The notes under the pieces are model-generated. The model searched no databases and was not told where the DNA came from. It saw only the letters and a program-made list of their open reading frames with translations. Positions 8,567 through 16,649 of a DNA stretch of 57,812 nucleotides are shown one piece after another. Each line of letters opens with the position of its first letter. Position 1 is the first letter of the stretch. This stretch comes from Clostridia bacterium (GTDB lineage: Bacteria > Bacillota > Clostridia > Oscillospirales > CAG-272). Position numbers and translations under genes: made by a program. The DNA lies in NCBI GenBank assembly GCA_017456985.1, contig JAFTIH010000028.1:1-57812 (forward strand), in the 5' to 3' direction.

Positions 8567-9961
8567 ATGAAAACATTTCTTCTTCCGAAAAAAATCAAAC
8601 TGTCGGCAGGGGTGGTAAACGAAGCCGCGCTCTTTGAAAAAAAGGAGCTGCAGATCGGGCTTGCCGAGCAAAACCTTGTACGTGTCTCGACAGGGGCGCA
8701 GCTCGTGTTAGACTTTGGTAAGGAGCTTTGCGGCGGCATTCGCATTTTGTCGTCAGCAGCGAAGGACGTTCCCGTGCGCATCCGCTTTGGAGAGAGCCTT
8801 TCCGAGTGCTGCGCGGAGCTTGGCGGCGAGGAAAACGCAACCAACGATCACTCCTTGCGCGACTTTACGGTGGCGTTACAGGATTTTTCGGATATGCGCT
8901 TTGGGCAGACGGGCTTTCGCTTCGTGCGACTCGATTTCGGCGGCGAGACTACCATCAAGTCCATTTTGGCGGAAAGTTGCATTTTAAGGAAGCCCGCGCA
9001 GTATCGCTACGAAGGCGAGGACGCTTTGCTTAAAAGAATCTATGAAACGGCAAAGCGCACGGTTGACTTGTGTGCTGCGGGAGATTACGTCTGGGACGGC
9101 ATCAAGCGCGACCGCCTTGTTTGGGTGGGTGATATGCATCCCGAAATGCTGGCACTCACCACCCTTTACGGGCGTCTTCCGTCGATTGAGCGTTCCCTCG
9201 ATTTCATCAGGAAACAAACACCCCCACCCTTGTGGATGAACAATATTCCGATGTATTCTATGTGGTGGATCATCATCGTTGCCGATTATATGGAATATAC
9301 GGTGGCAGAGGATTTCGCAAAGGAGCAGCTTGATTATTTGGAGCAGCTCGTTCTGCTGATGTCCGACTGTGTTTTAGAGGACGGTACACTCAACTATCCC
9401 TTCTTTTTCGTGGACTGGCCTACGCACGGTCAGCCCGACGAGCCGCACGGCGCGCGCGCGATCAACGTGATCGCGGTAAAAAAGGCAATTGCCTTGCTTC
9501 GGCACTTCGGGCGAGAAACGGCGACGGCAGAGGACTTGCTTGCACGCCTCTTGAAGGTGGAGATCGCCCCACGGCAAAGCAAACAGGTCATCGCGCTCAA
9601 ATTCTTTGCTCTCGGGCTGAACGATGCGGACAAGGAGCGGCTTCTCGAAGGTGGCGCCCACGGGCTATCTACCTTTATGAGCTATTATATCCTGAAAGCC
9701 GTGGCGTCCTTTGATAAGTGCGCCGCTATCCGTATGATGAAGGAATACTACGGCGCTATGCTCAGCAAGGGTGCAACGAGCTTTTGGGAGGATTTCGACC
9801 TCGATTGGATGGAAAACTCCTCGCGCATCGATACGTTGCCGCGTGAAGGCGAAAAGGATATTCACGGCGACTTTGGCGCATTCTGCTACAAAGGCTTTCG
9901 TCACAGTCTGTGCCACGGCTGGAGCGCAGGCATTCTTCGCTTTATGCAAGAAGAGCTTTGA
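8567..9961 (+). CDS. GH78-like glycoside hydrolase, short form
   Basis: A 464-aa protein related to alpha-L-rhamnosidases. It keeps the beta domain (LVLDFGKELCGGIRI, GFRFVRLDF) and the start of the catalytic barrel (DYVWDGIKRDRLVWVGDMHPE, equivalent to DCPQRDERLGWTGD in the GH78 gene at 5251). It is about 280 aa shorter than that neighbour and lacks the N-terminal carbohydrate-binding domain and the C-terminal part. Both the Asp and Arg of the DRLVWVGD segment are kept. It may hydrolyse a different deoxysugar or uronosyl linkage. It is probably cytoplasmic and co-transcribed with the two upstream genes. Confidence 0.8.
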   Translation: MKTFLLPKKIKLSAGVVNEAALFEKKELQIGLAEQNLVRVSTGAQLVLDFGKELCGGIRILSSAAKDVPVRIRFGESLSECCAELGGEENATNDHSLRDFTVALQDFSDMRFGQTGFRFVRLDFGGETTIKSILAESCILRKPAQYRYEGEDALLKRIYETAKRTVDLCAAGDYVWDGIKRDRLVWVGDMHPEMLALTTLYGRLPSIERSLDFIRKQTPPPLWMNNIPMYSMWWIIIVADYMEYTVAEDFAKEQLDYLEQLVLLMSDCVLEDGTLNYPFFFVDWPTHGQPDEPHGARAINVIAVKKAIALLRHFGRETATAEDLLARLLKVEIAPRQSKQVIALKFFALGLNDADKERLLEGGAHGLSTFMSYYILKAVASFDKCAAIRMMKEYYGAMLSKGATSFWEDFDLDWMENSSRIDTLPREGEKDIHGDFGAFCYKGFRHSLCHGWSAGILRFMQEEL

Positions 9962-9970
9962 TTTTTTAAC

Positions 9971-10003
9971 AAAACCGTCCCGTCAGTTTGACGGGACGGT
10001 TTT
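9971..10003 (+). terminator. intrinsic terminator
   Basis: AAAACCGTCCCGTCA and ACGGGACGGTTTT form a strong stem, lying between the convergent GH78-like and FliB-like genes. Confidence 0.85.
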
Positions 10004-10026
10004 GCTGTTTTTGGGCTTTTGAATGC

Positions 10027-10938
10027 TTACGGAAGCGAAAAGTAAAATTCCTCTATAAGCGCTACGGTGTTTTCCTCGCTGTATTCCAGTTCCTCGGAAA
10101 GCACTCTTGCAAGGGCGGCGACGTCCTCCTCAGGGGCTTCGGATACGAGCGACGCGAGCAGTCTTTCGCAAAAAAGACAAAACCCAAGACGGGCGCGAAA
10201 CTCGTCAAGCGACTCGGCAGCCGACGCGTGGCGGAAAACGAAATATGCGAGCGCGCGTTCCAGCGCCCCCTCCGCCCTTTGGAGATGTGTGAAGGCGGAA
10301 GAAAAACGGGCAAAGCGGTCTTTGTTCGGTGGGTTGAGGTACTCAAGCGACTGTAAGATCGCCCGCCACTCTTCGTCCGCATGGATCGCGAGGGAAACGC
10401 CGTATGCTTCGCTGATCGCGCGAAGGCGCTCGGGGTAGAGAAGTGCGCGGTCAGAAAGGATCGCGTACAGCGCCGCCCGTTCCTTCGTGGCGTCAAAAGC
10501 GCCCCTGTACGGCTCGCCCTCGCACTCGCCTATCGGGACGAACGTGCGGTAATCCTCCGTTAGGATCAGACGGCAAGCCTCCTCGCACGCCATACCAAGC
10601 CCGACCTCTTTGCCGCTTTTCGTGTCGTGATAAAAGCGCGGATGCTCGCGGCAGATCTCGCATAAATACGCTTCGCCCATTTGGGAAATGATGCGGCAGA
10701 GCCCGCGCGCATCCAAATGCGGACAACGCTCTCCCGAAGCAAGACGGAAGTGCTTTGTGCCTTCCTCACCTGCTTCTATACTGCGTAAAATATTTTTTGC
10801 GTAAGGGGCTTCGCTTTTGGCGTATCGCCCGTACGTCCCTTCATCCACGTCGATCTCCCAGCCGATGCAACAGCTGTTTTGACAACGGTCGGCGATGCAC
10901 TTGAATTTTTGATAATAGCTTGGTGCGAACAGCTTCAT
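10027..10938 (-). CDS. FliB-like lysine-N-methylase family protein
   Basis: A 303-aa protein beginning MKLFAPSYYQKFKCIADRC and continuing with the Cys-rich segment QNSCCIGWEIDVDEG, then CEICREHPRFYHDT, which are the hallmarks of the flagellin lysine-N-methylase (FliB) family. The clustered cysteines suggest an iron-sulfur or zinc site. No flagellar gene is present in the window, and the family is widespread in non-motile Clostridia, so flagellin need not be its substrate. Single gene, convergent with the GH78-like gene. Confidence 0.8.
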   Translation of the reverse strand: MKLFAPSYYQKFKCIADRCQNSCCIGWEIDVDEGTYGRYAKSEAPYAKNILRSIEAGEEGTKHFRLASGERCPHLDARGLCRIISQMGEAYLCEICREHPRFYHDTKSGKEVGLGMACEEACRLILTEDYRTFVPIGECEGEPYRGAFDATKERAALYAILSDRALLYPERLRAISEAYGVSLAIHADEEWRAILQSLEYLNPPNKDRFARFSSAFTHLQRAEGALERALAYFVFRHASAAESLDEFRARLGFCLFCERLLASLVSEAPEEDVAALARVLSEELEYSEENTVALIEEFYFSLP

Positions 10939-10965
10939 AATGCAAATAATGGGCTCATTTCTCGT

Positions 10966-12237
10966 TTACGCTTCGTCGTAAAGCCGTGCGAGCTTTTCCT
11001 TCCACGCCTTGCGGTAGATGATCGCGAGAATGCTCATCACAACCAGATAAATGCCATAGTAGAAGGAAACGATGAAAAGTAATACAAACGTCAAAAACCG
11101 TCCGTAGCTTGCAAGCTTTCGCGTTTTCTTAAAGTAAAGGATCGTAATCACGAGGGAAAGTACGCCGAACAAAAGCGTGGGGAAGCCTGCCTCTGCCGCA
11201 ACGGAAGAAAAGAAGAAGGTATAGCTCAACCACGAAATGAAGTGCCACAAAAGGAGCTTCGGGGCGTTTAATCGACCTTCCAAGCGCTTGATTTCCTTCG
11301 AGGGGGCGAAAGCTGCCGCATTGTCGCTTGCAAGGCGGAAGGTGTGCTCCACCACGCGGGAGTTGTCGATCCAGATCAAGGCAGTATATTTGCCCGCCTC
11401 TTGCGCAAGTCCGCCCCCGTCGCGGATGACCCAGCTGATCGCAAACTTGTCGTTGCCGACGGAGAAGGAAACGACGACTTGGTTTTCAAAGACGAGTGCA
11501 TCGTTTGCGTCGTAAATGCGGATGTTGACCGTTCTTTTCTCGTTTTTGCGCTGCGGTGTGATCAGACTGCAATGAAATTGCACGGCAGAAAAGTGTTTCA
11601 GGGAAACGGTATGGGAGTATTCGCCCGTGGGCCAAAGGTTGGATGCCTCCTTTGCTCCGATGGAGCCGACGCGTGCGATCGTGTACTCGCCGCCTGCGTG
11701 GGAGAGAAGGGTGTCTTGGCGCTCCTTGCTTTCGGCGTCAAACGCAGCGTAGGTAACGCTCTCGGTGCGCGGAGCGGATGCCGAAGAAAAGCTATCGGGA
11801 GCGACATCCTCGCCCACCTTACAGCATCGCAAAATGTTTGCGTGAAGCAGTTCTCTTAAAAAAGAGCTGTCCTCTGCGTGTCTGTATTTATAAAGCGATT
11901 GCTTGGAATTGAGCTGAAGATTTAAGCCGTAAGCAAGCGTCGTTTTCTCCAAATATACGACGAGCATTTCCTTTTTGAGCATCGCGGCGTAGTTGATCTC
12001 GTTTCGGCAGTTGACGGATTCCACGGTGGACGCCGTCATAAAAACGATGAAGCGGGAGCAGCGGTTCAGGTGATCCTCAATATAAGCGGGCCATTCCGTA
12101 CCCGCTTGGATCCCCTGGTCGTACCATACGCGAAATCCGTTCTCCTGCAAAGTGTGGATGATCGGAACGACGGTGTCACTGTCGCGATGCGCATAGCTGA
12201 CGAAAATATATTGCTCGTTGCCTTCGTAAATTTCCAT
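10966..12237 (-). CDS. TIR-domain membrane protein
   Basis: A 423-aa protein with an N-terminal TIR domain (about residues 5-140: YIFVSYAHRDSD, GFRVWYDQGI, CRNEINYA, LVVYLEK). The Glu of CRNEINYA, at about residue 80, sits where catalytic TIR NADases have their glutamate. A beta-rich region (about 205-310) follows, with immunoglobulin-like spacing and the phrases NIRIYDANDALVFENQ and GKYTALIWIDN. The C-terminus has about three transmembrane helices. The second in-frame ATG (12237) is chosen because GGAG lies 8 nt before it; 12243 is the alternative. It has its own promoter and lies 190 bp downstream of the PstS-like gene on the same strand. TIR domains act in immunity or signalling by binding or cleaving NAD+; the membrane anchor suggests an envelope-linked sensor or effector. 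Confidence 0.85.
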   Translation of the reverse strand: MEIYEGNEQYIFVSYAHRDSDTVVPIIHTLQENGFRVWYDQGIQAGTEWPAYIEDHLNRCSRFIVFMTASTVESVNCRNEINYAAMLKKEMLVVYLEKTTLAYGLNLQLNSKQSLYKYRHAEDSSFLRELLHANILRCCKVGEDVAPDSFSSASAPRTESVTYAAFDAESKERQDTLLSHAGGEYTIARVGSIGAKEASNLWPTGEYSHTVSLKHFSAVQFHCSLITPQRKNEKRTVNIRIYDANDALVFENQVVVSFSVGNDKFAISWVIRDGGGLAQEAGKYTALIWIDNSRVVEHTFRLASDNAAAFAPSKEIKRLEGRLNAPKLLLWHFISWLSYTFFFSSVAAEAGFPTLLFGVLSLVITILYFKKTRKLASYGRFLTFVLLFIVSFYYGIYLVVMSILAIIYRKAWKEKLARLYDEA

Positions 12238-12286
12238 AGTCATATCTCCAAAAATCGTTACAAGGGCAAAAGCCCTATTAGGTTAC

Positions 12287-12315
12287 ATTCTAACATATCC
12301 CGATGTAAAAAGCAA
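12287..12315 (-). promoter_or_regulatory. promoter of TIR membrane protein gene
   Basis: On the minus strand TTGCTT (12310-12315) and TAGAAT (12287-12292) are 17 bp apart. A small hairpin AGGGC-ttttG-CCCT lies in the leader at about 12262-12275. The gap 12244-12427 holds nothing else. Confidence 0.6.
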
Positions 12316-12427
12316 GTAGAAAAACAAATATAGGATCTGAAAACCTCCGTCGTGATTTCCGTATGCGAAAAAAGACGCTCTATTTTGTTTCTAACATTGA
12401 ATACCTTGCGGCAAAGAAACGGAAGCG

Positions 12428-13600
12428 TTACTTCTCGATTCCGACGTACCCCGTTTGCTCTATGATGTACTGTCCTTCCTCGGAAAGGATCCAGCTTATG
12501 AGCATGCTGACGTTCGGGTTGGGGTTGTTTTCGTACGTTACCGCGTATACGGGGGTCGTTATCGGATAACTTCCGTTTTTCACGTTCTGAACGGTTGGCG
12601 CGGCCCCATCGACGGCGATCATTTTGATGTCGGGATTTTTTATGATGCCTTCTACGTAATAACGGAACGAAAAACCAATGGAATTCGTTTTGCTTTGGTA
12701 GTCAACGACCTGCTCGATGATCTCGCCCATACCGTTGATCTTTTTGGTTTCGGGCGGCATAATGGGCGTATCTCCCATAAAACGGATCAGCATGCTTTGA
12801 CTGCCACTGCCCTCGTTGCGCTGAAAGGCGACGATCTCCTCGTCGTTTCCGCCCACCTCGCTCCAGTTCGTGATCCGTCCCGAATAGATCCCCTTGATCT
12901 GCTCCACCGTCAAGCTTTCGATCGGGTTATCCTTGTGCACGAAAAAGACGAATGCCTCGGTGCCTATTTGCGTGTATTGAAATACGGTATTACACTGCGT
13001 TGCATAGGCAATTTGCTCCTTGGATGGCGCCGCGCCCAAAAAGATATCCGTCTTCTTTTCGGCGAGCTTTTCATAGCCGCCAAGCGTGTTGTTGTATTCA
13101 AAGACGCCGTCGTAAAGCCTCGTCGTTTCGGGATACACGGCGTGGACGAAGGCAGAATAGACGGGAAATGCCGCCGTCGCGCCGTCAATAATGGGAAGAT
13201 CGCCCGTCAGACGGAGCGTTTCGCTTTTGAGCTTGACGATCTTCGATTCTTCCTCAAAGGGTAAATATTCCCGCACGTTAATGCTTGGCGTTACGTTGAT
13301 CGTAATGCTCTCTTCGTATTTTTCAATGCCGTACGGAATGGCAAATATAATCGCAACGGCAAGCAGGGAGCTGCTCCATCCGATCAGATATTTTTTTCTC
13401 CTTTTCATCCATACGAAGGGGACCAAAGAGGGAAGAAACAGAATCGCGGCAACGGATAAAACCACGCCCGAGACGTTGGGACTCATCAACGCGTAAACAA
13501 GTCCTAAAAGTCCCGTGACGTAGGAGCCGATCGCGATCCCGATCGTTAAGAATATTTTTATGAGTAAAATGATCGTTTTGCTTGTATCGGTTCGTTTCAT
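12428..13600 (-). CDS. membrane-anchored PstS-like substrate-binding protein
   Basis: A 390-aa protein. Its first 110 residues hold three or four hydrophobic segments (ILLIKIFLTIGIAIGSY, SVAAILFLPSLVPFV, SSSLLAVAIIFAIPYG). The remainder is a PstS-type phosphate/anion-binding domain: IIDGATAAFPVYSAFV, the EGSGSQSMLIRFMG loop, and SILSEEGQ-like ILSEEGQYIIEQTGY at the end. No permease (pstC/A) or ATPase (pstB) adjoins it, so it is probably not a transporter component but an extracytoplasmic sensor. It lies directly upstream of the TIR membrane protein on the same strand, each with its own promoter. Good ribosome site (AAAGGAG) before the ATG. Confidence 0.85.
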   Translation of the reverse strand: MKRTDTSKTIILLIKIFLTIGIAIGSYVTGLLGLVYALMSPNVSGVVLSVAAILFLPSLVPFVWMKRRKKYLIGWSSSLLAVAIIFAIPYGIEKYEESITINVTPSINVREYLPFEEESKIVKLKSETLRLTGDLPIIDGATAAFPVYSAFVHAVYPETTRLYDGVFEYNNTLGGYEKLAEKKTDIFLGAAPSKEQIAYATQCNTVFQYTQIGTEAFVFFVHKDNPIESLTVEQIKGIYSGRITNWSEVGGNDEEIVAFQRNEGSGSQSMLIRFMGDTPIMPPETKKINGMGEIIEQVVDYQSKTNSIGFSFRYYVEGIIKNPDIKMIAVDGAAPTVQNVKNGSYPITTPVYAVTYENNPNPNVSMLISWILSEEGQYIIEQTGYVGIEK

Positions 13601-13624
13601 ATGTCGCTCCTTTCTTCGGTTTCC

Positions 13625-13653
13625 ATTATAGCACGAGCGGGCGGATATTTCAA
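13625..13653 (-). promoter_or_regulatory. promoter of PstS-like gene
   Basis: Minus-strand TTGAAA (13648-13653) and TATAAT (13625-13630) with a 17-bp spacer, shortly before the start codon at 13600. Confidence 0.7.
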
Positions 13654-13685
13654 CCGCTTTGCAATAAAATCCCGCGAGAGGGGGT

Positions 13686-13848
13686 GTATATCATCCGCAA
13701 CTTGTTGCGGTATATCATCAAAACAAAGTTTTGTATATCATCAACACGAAGTGTTGTATATTATCAATCCGCAGGCAAGATGCACGCTGGCGCGTGATGA
13801 GATACAGCCCCAAAGGGGCTGATGATATGCCAAGCCTGCGGCTTGGAT
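13686..13848. repeat. array of distinct hairpins joined by a conserved linker
   Basis: The linker GTATATCATC (once GTATATTATC) recurs about every 23 bases. Each time it is followed by a different short palindrome: CGCAActtgTTGCG, AAAACaaaGTTTT, AACACgaaGTGTT. The array then turns around and the linker continues in reverse complement (GATGAGATAC, GATGATATG) flanking AGCCCCaaaGGGGCT and AAGCCtgcGGCTT. The stems differ in sequence but keep pairing, so the structure rather than the sequence is conserved. A related segment (GATGAGATACAGCCCCAAA-like) recurs in reverse orientation at 34098-34215. No protein-coding sign. The function is unknown. Confidence 0.7.
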
Positions 13849-13884
13849 AAAAAAATCCGCATTCTTTTGAATGCGGATTTTTTG
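13849..13884. terminator. intrinsic terminator
   Basis: AAAAAATCCGCATTC-ttt-GAATGCGGATTTTTT, a symmetric stem that can act on either strand. Relative to tRNA-Trp it follows the tRNA-end element directly. Confidence 0.8.
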
Positions 13885-13993
13885 GCAGGGGCAGAAGGAC
13901 TCGATTCTCGCGCGAACTGCGCGCTCGGTCTTCCGCGGCTCTGACAGTCCACAGGACTGTCATTCACTACCGCTCCCCTTCGAGTCCTTCTAC
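13883..13993 (-). repeat. tRNA-end palindromic element at tRNA-Trp
   Basis: Read on the minus strand, this 111-bp element starts with GTAGAAGGACTCGAA, the reverse complement of part of the tRNA-Trp T arm. It ends with a copy of the last 22 bases of tRNA-Trp, including CCA (complement of 13883-13904). Its interior contains GACAGTCC-tgt-GGACTGTC and a CGCGCA/GCGCGA stem. The order tRNA, terminator, inverted tRNA end, hairpins, direct tRNA end, terminator matches the tRNA-Leu locus, although the interior sequence differs. Confidence 0.65.
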
Positions 13994-14036
13994 AAAAAAA
14001 GAGAAGCAGAATGCTACGCATCCCACTTCTCTTTTT
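13993..14036 (-). terminator. intrinsic terminator of tRNA-Trp
   Basis: AAAAAAGAGAAG and CTTCTCTTTTTT flank a 19-nt loop immediately after the tRNA CCA end (minus strand). Confidence 0.75.
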
Positions 14037-14112
14037 TGGCAGGGGCAGAAGGACTCGAACCCACGACACCCAGTTTTGGAGACTAGTGTTCTACCGACTG
14101 AACTATACCCCT
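14037..14112 (-). tRNA. tRNA-Trp (CCA anticodon)
   Basis: On the minus strand a 76-nt cloverleaf starts AGGGGTATAGTTCAGTCGGT, has anticodon loop CTCCAAA (anticodon CCA), T arm GTGGGTTCGAGTCCTTC (TTCGAGT loop), acceptor TGCCCCT, discriminator G and an encoded CCA. The acceptor pairs AGGGGTA with TGCCCCT, with one G-T pair. Confidence 0.96.
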
Positions 14113-14305
14113 AAATGACCTTGCTATTATAGCACGCTTTTTTGAAAAAAGCAAGGGGTTTTGCAAGTTTTTTTGATTTTTTTTGAAATGACGGAGAAAA
14201 ACGTTGTTTTTCTATGGCTTTTTTCAGGCTTTTTACGGAAAAATATTGCCTTTTTCGTTTTTATGTGCTAAAATCAAGTGGAAAAACAAAAAAGGAGCTC
14301 ACCCC

Positions 14306-14686
14306 ATGAAAATTGCACTTATCGCACACGACAAGAAGAAAAACGAAAGTATTGAGCTTGCCAAGGCATACCGCGACGTTCTTGGCACGCACGAGCTGTA
14401 CGCAACGGGAACCACGGGAACGCTGATCATGGGCGAAACGGGGCTCCCCATCCACCGTATGAAGAGCGGACCGCTCGGCGGCGATCAGCAGATCGGCGCG
14501 ATGCTTGCCTGCGGCGAGCTTGACCTGATCATTTTTTTGCGCGATCCCTTGACCGCACAGCCGCACGAGCCTGACGTTTCCGCCCTGCTTCGCCTTTGTG
14601 ACGTACAAGCCATTCCGCTTGCGACCAACGCGAGCTCGGCAAAGGCGTTGCTTGAGGCGATGAAAAACGGTGTTTACTTTTCTTAA
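14306..14686 (+). CDS. mgsA: methylglyoxal synthase
   Basis: A 126-aa protein of the usual size for MgsA, which converts dihydroxyacetone phosphate to methylglyoxal and phosphate in the cytoplasm. It starts [12 protein letters not shown] with the conserved N-terminal Asp, and carries ELYATGTTG (phosphate loop), [11 protein letters not shown], and [19 protein letters not shown] with the catalytic Asp and His. The ATG at 14306 is preceded by AAGGAG. Single gene with its own terminator. Confidence 0.96.
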   Translation: MKIALIAHDKKKNESIELAKAYRDVLGTHELYATGTTGTLIMGETGLPIHRMKSGPLGGDQQIGAMLACGELDLIIFLRDPLTAQPHEPDVSALLRLCDVQAIPLATNASSAKALLEAMKNGVYFS

Positions 14687-14689
14687 CGC

Positions 14690-14722
14690 AAAAAGCGCCG
14701 CGAAGCTTCGCGGCGCTTTTTT
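14690..14722. terminator. intrinsic terminator
   Basis: AAAAAGCGCCGCGAAGCTTCGCGGCGC followed by T7. It separates the convergent mgsA and rubrerythrin genes. Confidence 0.9.
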
Positions 14723-14731
14723 TATTCCGAC

Positions 14732-15271
14732 TTAATAGTTGATCTTCTTGATCTCGAAGTATGCCTGCGGATGCTTGCAAACGGGGCAAAGCTCGGGAGC
14801 CTTGGTGCCGACGACGACGTGACCGCAATTGCGGCATTCCCAGATCTGTACGTCGCTCTTCTCAAAGACTGCCTTCGTCTCCACGTTGTGGAGCAGAGCG
14901 CGATAGCGCTCCTCGTGCATCTTTTCGATCGCAGCAACACCGCGGAACTGCTCAGCAAGCTCGTGGAAGCCTTCCTCGTCCGCCTCGCGTGCCATACGGT
15001 CGTACATATCCGTCCACTCGTAGTTTTCGCCTTCTGCGGCGCTCACAAGGTTTTCAGCCGTGTCGCCAAGTCCGTCCAGTGCCTTGAACCAGAGCTTTGC
15101 GTGCTCCTTTTCGTTCTCAGCGGTGGCAAGGAAAAGAGCCGCGATCTGCTCATATCCCTGCTTCTTTGCGACGGATGCGAAATAGGTGTACTTGTTTCTT
15201 GCCTGGGACTCGCCCGAAAACGCCTCTCTGAGGTTTTTTTCGGTTTTGGTGCCTGCATATTTGTTTGCCAT
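14732..15271 (-). CDS. rbr: rubrerythrin
   Basis: A 179-aa rubrerythrin. The N-terminal ferritin-like di-iron domain has [13 protein letters not shown] and [11 protein letters not shown], with EKMHEERY later. A C-terminal rubredoxin-like domain has CRNCGH and [11 protein letters not shown]. It reduces hydrogen peroxide in the cytoplasm and marks an anaerobic lifestyle. The promoter on the minus strand is TTGTAT (15329-15334) / TACAAT (15306-15311), spacer 17. It is divergent from the TIR operon. Confidence 0.97.
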   Translation of the reverse strand: MANKYAGTKTEKNLREAFSGESQARNKYTYFASVAKKQGYEQIAALFLATAENEKEHAKLWFKALDGLGDTAENLVSAAEGENYEWTDMYDRMAREADEEGFHELAEQFRGVAAIEKMHEERYRALLHNVETKAVFEKSDVQIWECRNCGHVVVGTKAPELCPVCKHPQAYFEIKKINY

Positions 15272-15389
15272 TAGGGTTTCCTCCGTTATTTTTTTCTATA
15301 TCCATATTGTAGCACGAAAAGCAAAAAAATACAAGCCTTTTTTCATTGATTTCGTAAAAAAATGAAATTTCGCAATTTAGGAAAATATA

Positions 15390-15434
15390 TTGACATTTTT
15401 TTTGACGCGTGTTATACTACTATATATAGTATAA
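15390..15434 (+). promoter_or_regulatory. promoter with palindromic operator of the TIR operon
   Basis: TTGACA (15390-15395) and TATACT (15413-15418) are 17 bp apart, a near-consensus promoter. The -10 box lies inside one arm of a perfect inverted repeat, TTATACTA (15412-15419) and TAGTATAA (15427-15434), with a 7-bp spacer. A dimeric repressor bound there would block the promoter. No obvious DNA-binding regulator is encoded in the operon. Confidence 0.65.
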
Positions 15435-15479
15435 TTTAAAATCCCGTCGTGTACCGATAGGTAAGCAAGGAGGCTAAAT

Positions 15480-16622
15480 TTGGCAACGCATCTTACAAAG
15501 GAAGAGGTCGTAAACGGCGAATTTTTATTCGTCAGCTATAAGCACGAGAATAAAGAGCTTGTTGCGGATGCTATTGAGTCCCTTCTTGCCGAGGGGATCC
15601 GTCTTTGGTATGACGCCGATCTCGTCGTCGGTAACAAGTGGTCCAGCGTGGCAGAGGGATTGATCCGTCACGAAAACTGTCGTGGGGTGATCTTCTTTAA
15701 CAGCGTAGCGTCGTTTATGAGCGACCCCGTATATAAAGAGCGTTCCTTTGCAATCGAAAAGCAAAAGGCGTGCGAATCGACCGACCGCCCCTTTTACGTC
15801 TTTCCCGTCAATATCGGCAAGCCCTCGACGATGCAGCTGCTGAAAGAGATCTTTGCCGCGCTGCCCGAAAGTGACGCCGAGGCAGAGCGCGTTTTCCCGA
15901 TCCGCTATCTGCAAACGATCGTGGAGCTCTTTGACAGCGACGTCATTTACTGCTACGCAGACCCCGCTGACACCGAGGGGTATAAAAAGGTCCTTTGCGA
16001 TAACGTCACCAAAGCGCTTCCGTCCGTTGTGGACAAAGCGGCTATGCAAAAGAAAACGCAAGCTGCCGTCGGTGGCATCGCTCCTGCGAGCATCCCCGTT
16101 GGCATTTGCAAGCTGTCGCCGACGAGCGATCTTCCCGCCTATTACCTGACGAAGGATCAGCGCGTCGAGCATCAGAACGCAACCTATCTCGTGCAGGACG
16201 GTAAGGCGTATTCGACAAAGCGCATCCTTTGGCGCCGCCTTTACGAGGAAAAGGATATGGCGGTCCTGCTATCCGAGGAGGTCGTGGACGTTCGCAACGG
16301 CGGTAAGGAATTAAACGAATGGTTGCAGACCGTGTTCGCCCCGCTCGCGTTCTCGGATGCGGAGAGGGCGGTGATCTGTGAGCTGCGTCTTTTGTGCGAA
16401 AAGGACATCCAGAAAACGAACGACCCCGAGCGCTTCGTTTTTCCGCTCTCGCCCGACGCCACGGAAAGCCACTTTTGGATCAGCGACATCAGCATGGGCG
16501 CGCTCCAAAAGGTCGTCAAAAAGAACGGTACCGTCTATGCGGGCGGATACAATTTCCGCACCAAGAAATCGGGCGTTCGCCCCGTGATCTGTGTTCCCAA
16601 AGCGTTTCTTGAAAACAACTAA
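15480..16622 (+). CDS. TIR domain-DUF6273 fusion protein
   Basis: A 380-aa protein and the first gene of a five-gene operon. Residues about 10-150 form a TIR domain (GEFLFVSYKHENKE, IRLWYDADLVVGNKW, VIFFNSVASFMSDPVYKERS); the Glu in VYKERS, about residue 87, matches the catalytic position of TIR NADases. Residues about 235-380 resemble DUF6273, a Clostridia domain: ILWRRLYEEKDMAVLLSEEV, then FAPLAFSDAERAVI and GVRPVICV near the end. The start is TTG at 15480, with AAGGAGG 6 nt upstream; no ATG is nearby. No signal peptide or membrane helix. Likely NAD+-binding or NAD+-cleaving effector or sensor. DUF6273 may recognise a partner, but its role is not known. Confidence 0.82.
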   Translation: MATHLTKEEVVNGEFLFVSYKHENKELVADAIESLLAEGIRLWYDADLVVGNKWSSVAEGLIRHENCRGVIFFNSVASFMSDPVYKERSFAIEKQKACESTDRPFYVFPVNIGKPSTMQLLKEIFAALPESDAEAERVFPIRYLQTIVELFDSDVIYCYADPADTEGYKKVLCDNVTKALPSVVDKAAMQKKTQAAVGGIAPASIPVGICKLSPTSDLPAYYLTKDQRVEHQNATYLVQDGKAYSTKRILWRRLYEEKDMAVLLSEEVVDVRNGGKELNEWLQTVFAPLAFSDAERAVICELRLLCEKDIQKTNDPERFVFPLSPDATESHFWISDISMGALQKVVKKNGTVYAGGYNFRTKKSGVRPVICVPKAFLENN

Positions 16623-16649
16623 CATACATAACGAGTGGAGGAATAAGCA

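Noticed and set aside
10027..10938. FliB as evidence for flagella.
   Set aside because: No flagellar or chemotaxis gene is visible, and FliB-like proteins are common in non-motile Clostridia.
13686..13848. CRISPR array.
   Set aside because: The constant part is only about 10 bases, the variable parts are palindromes of about 13 bases, the direction flips within the array, and no cas gene is present.
15402..15435. A second TIR-operon promoter, TTGACG (15402-15407) with TATAAT (15430-15435).
   Set aside because: The spacer would be 22 bp, too long; the pair at 15390/15413 has an ideal 17-bp spacer.
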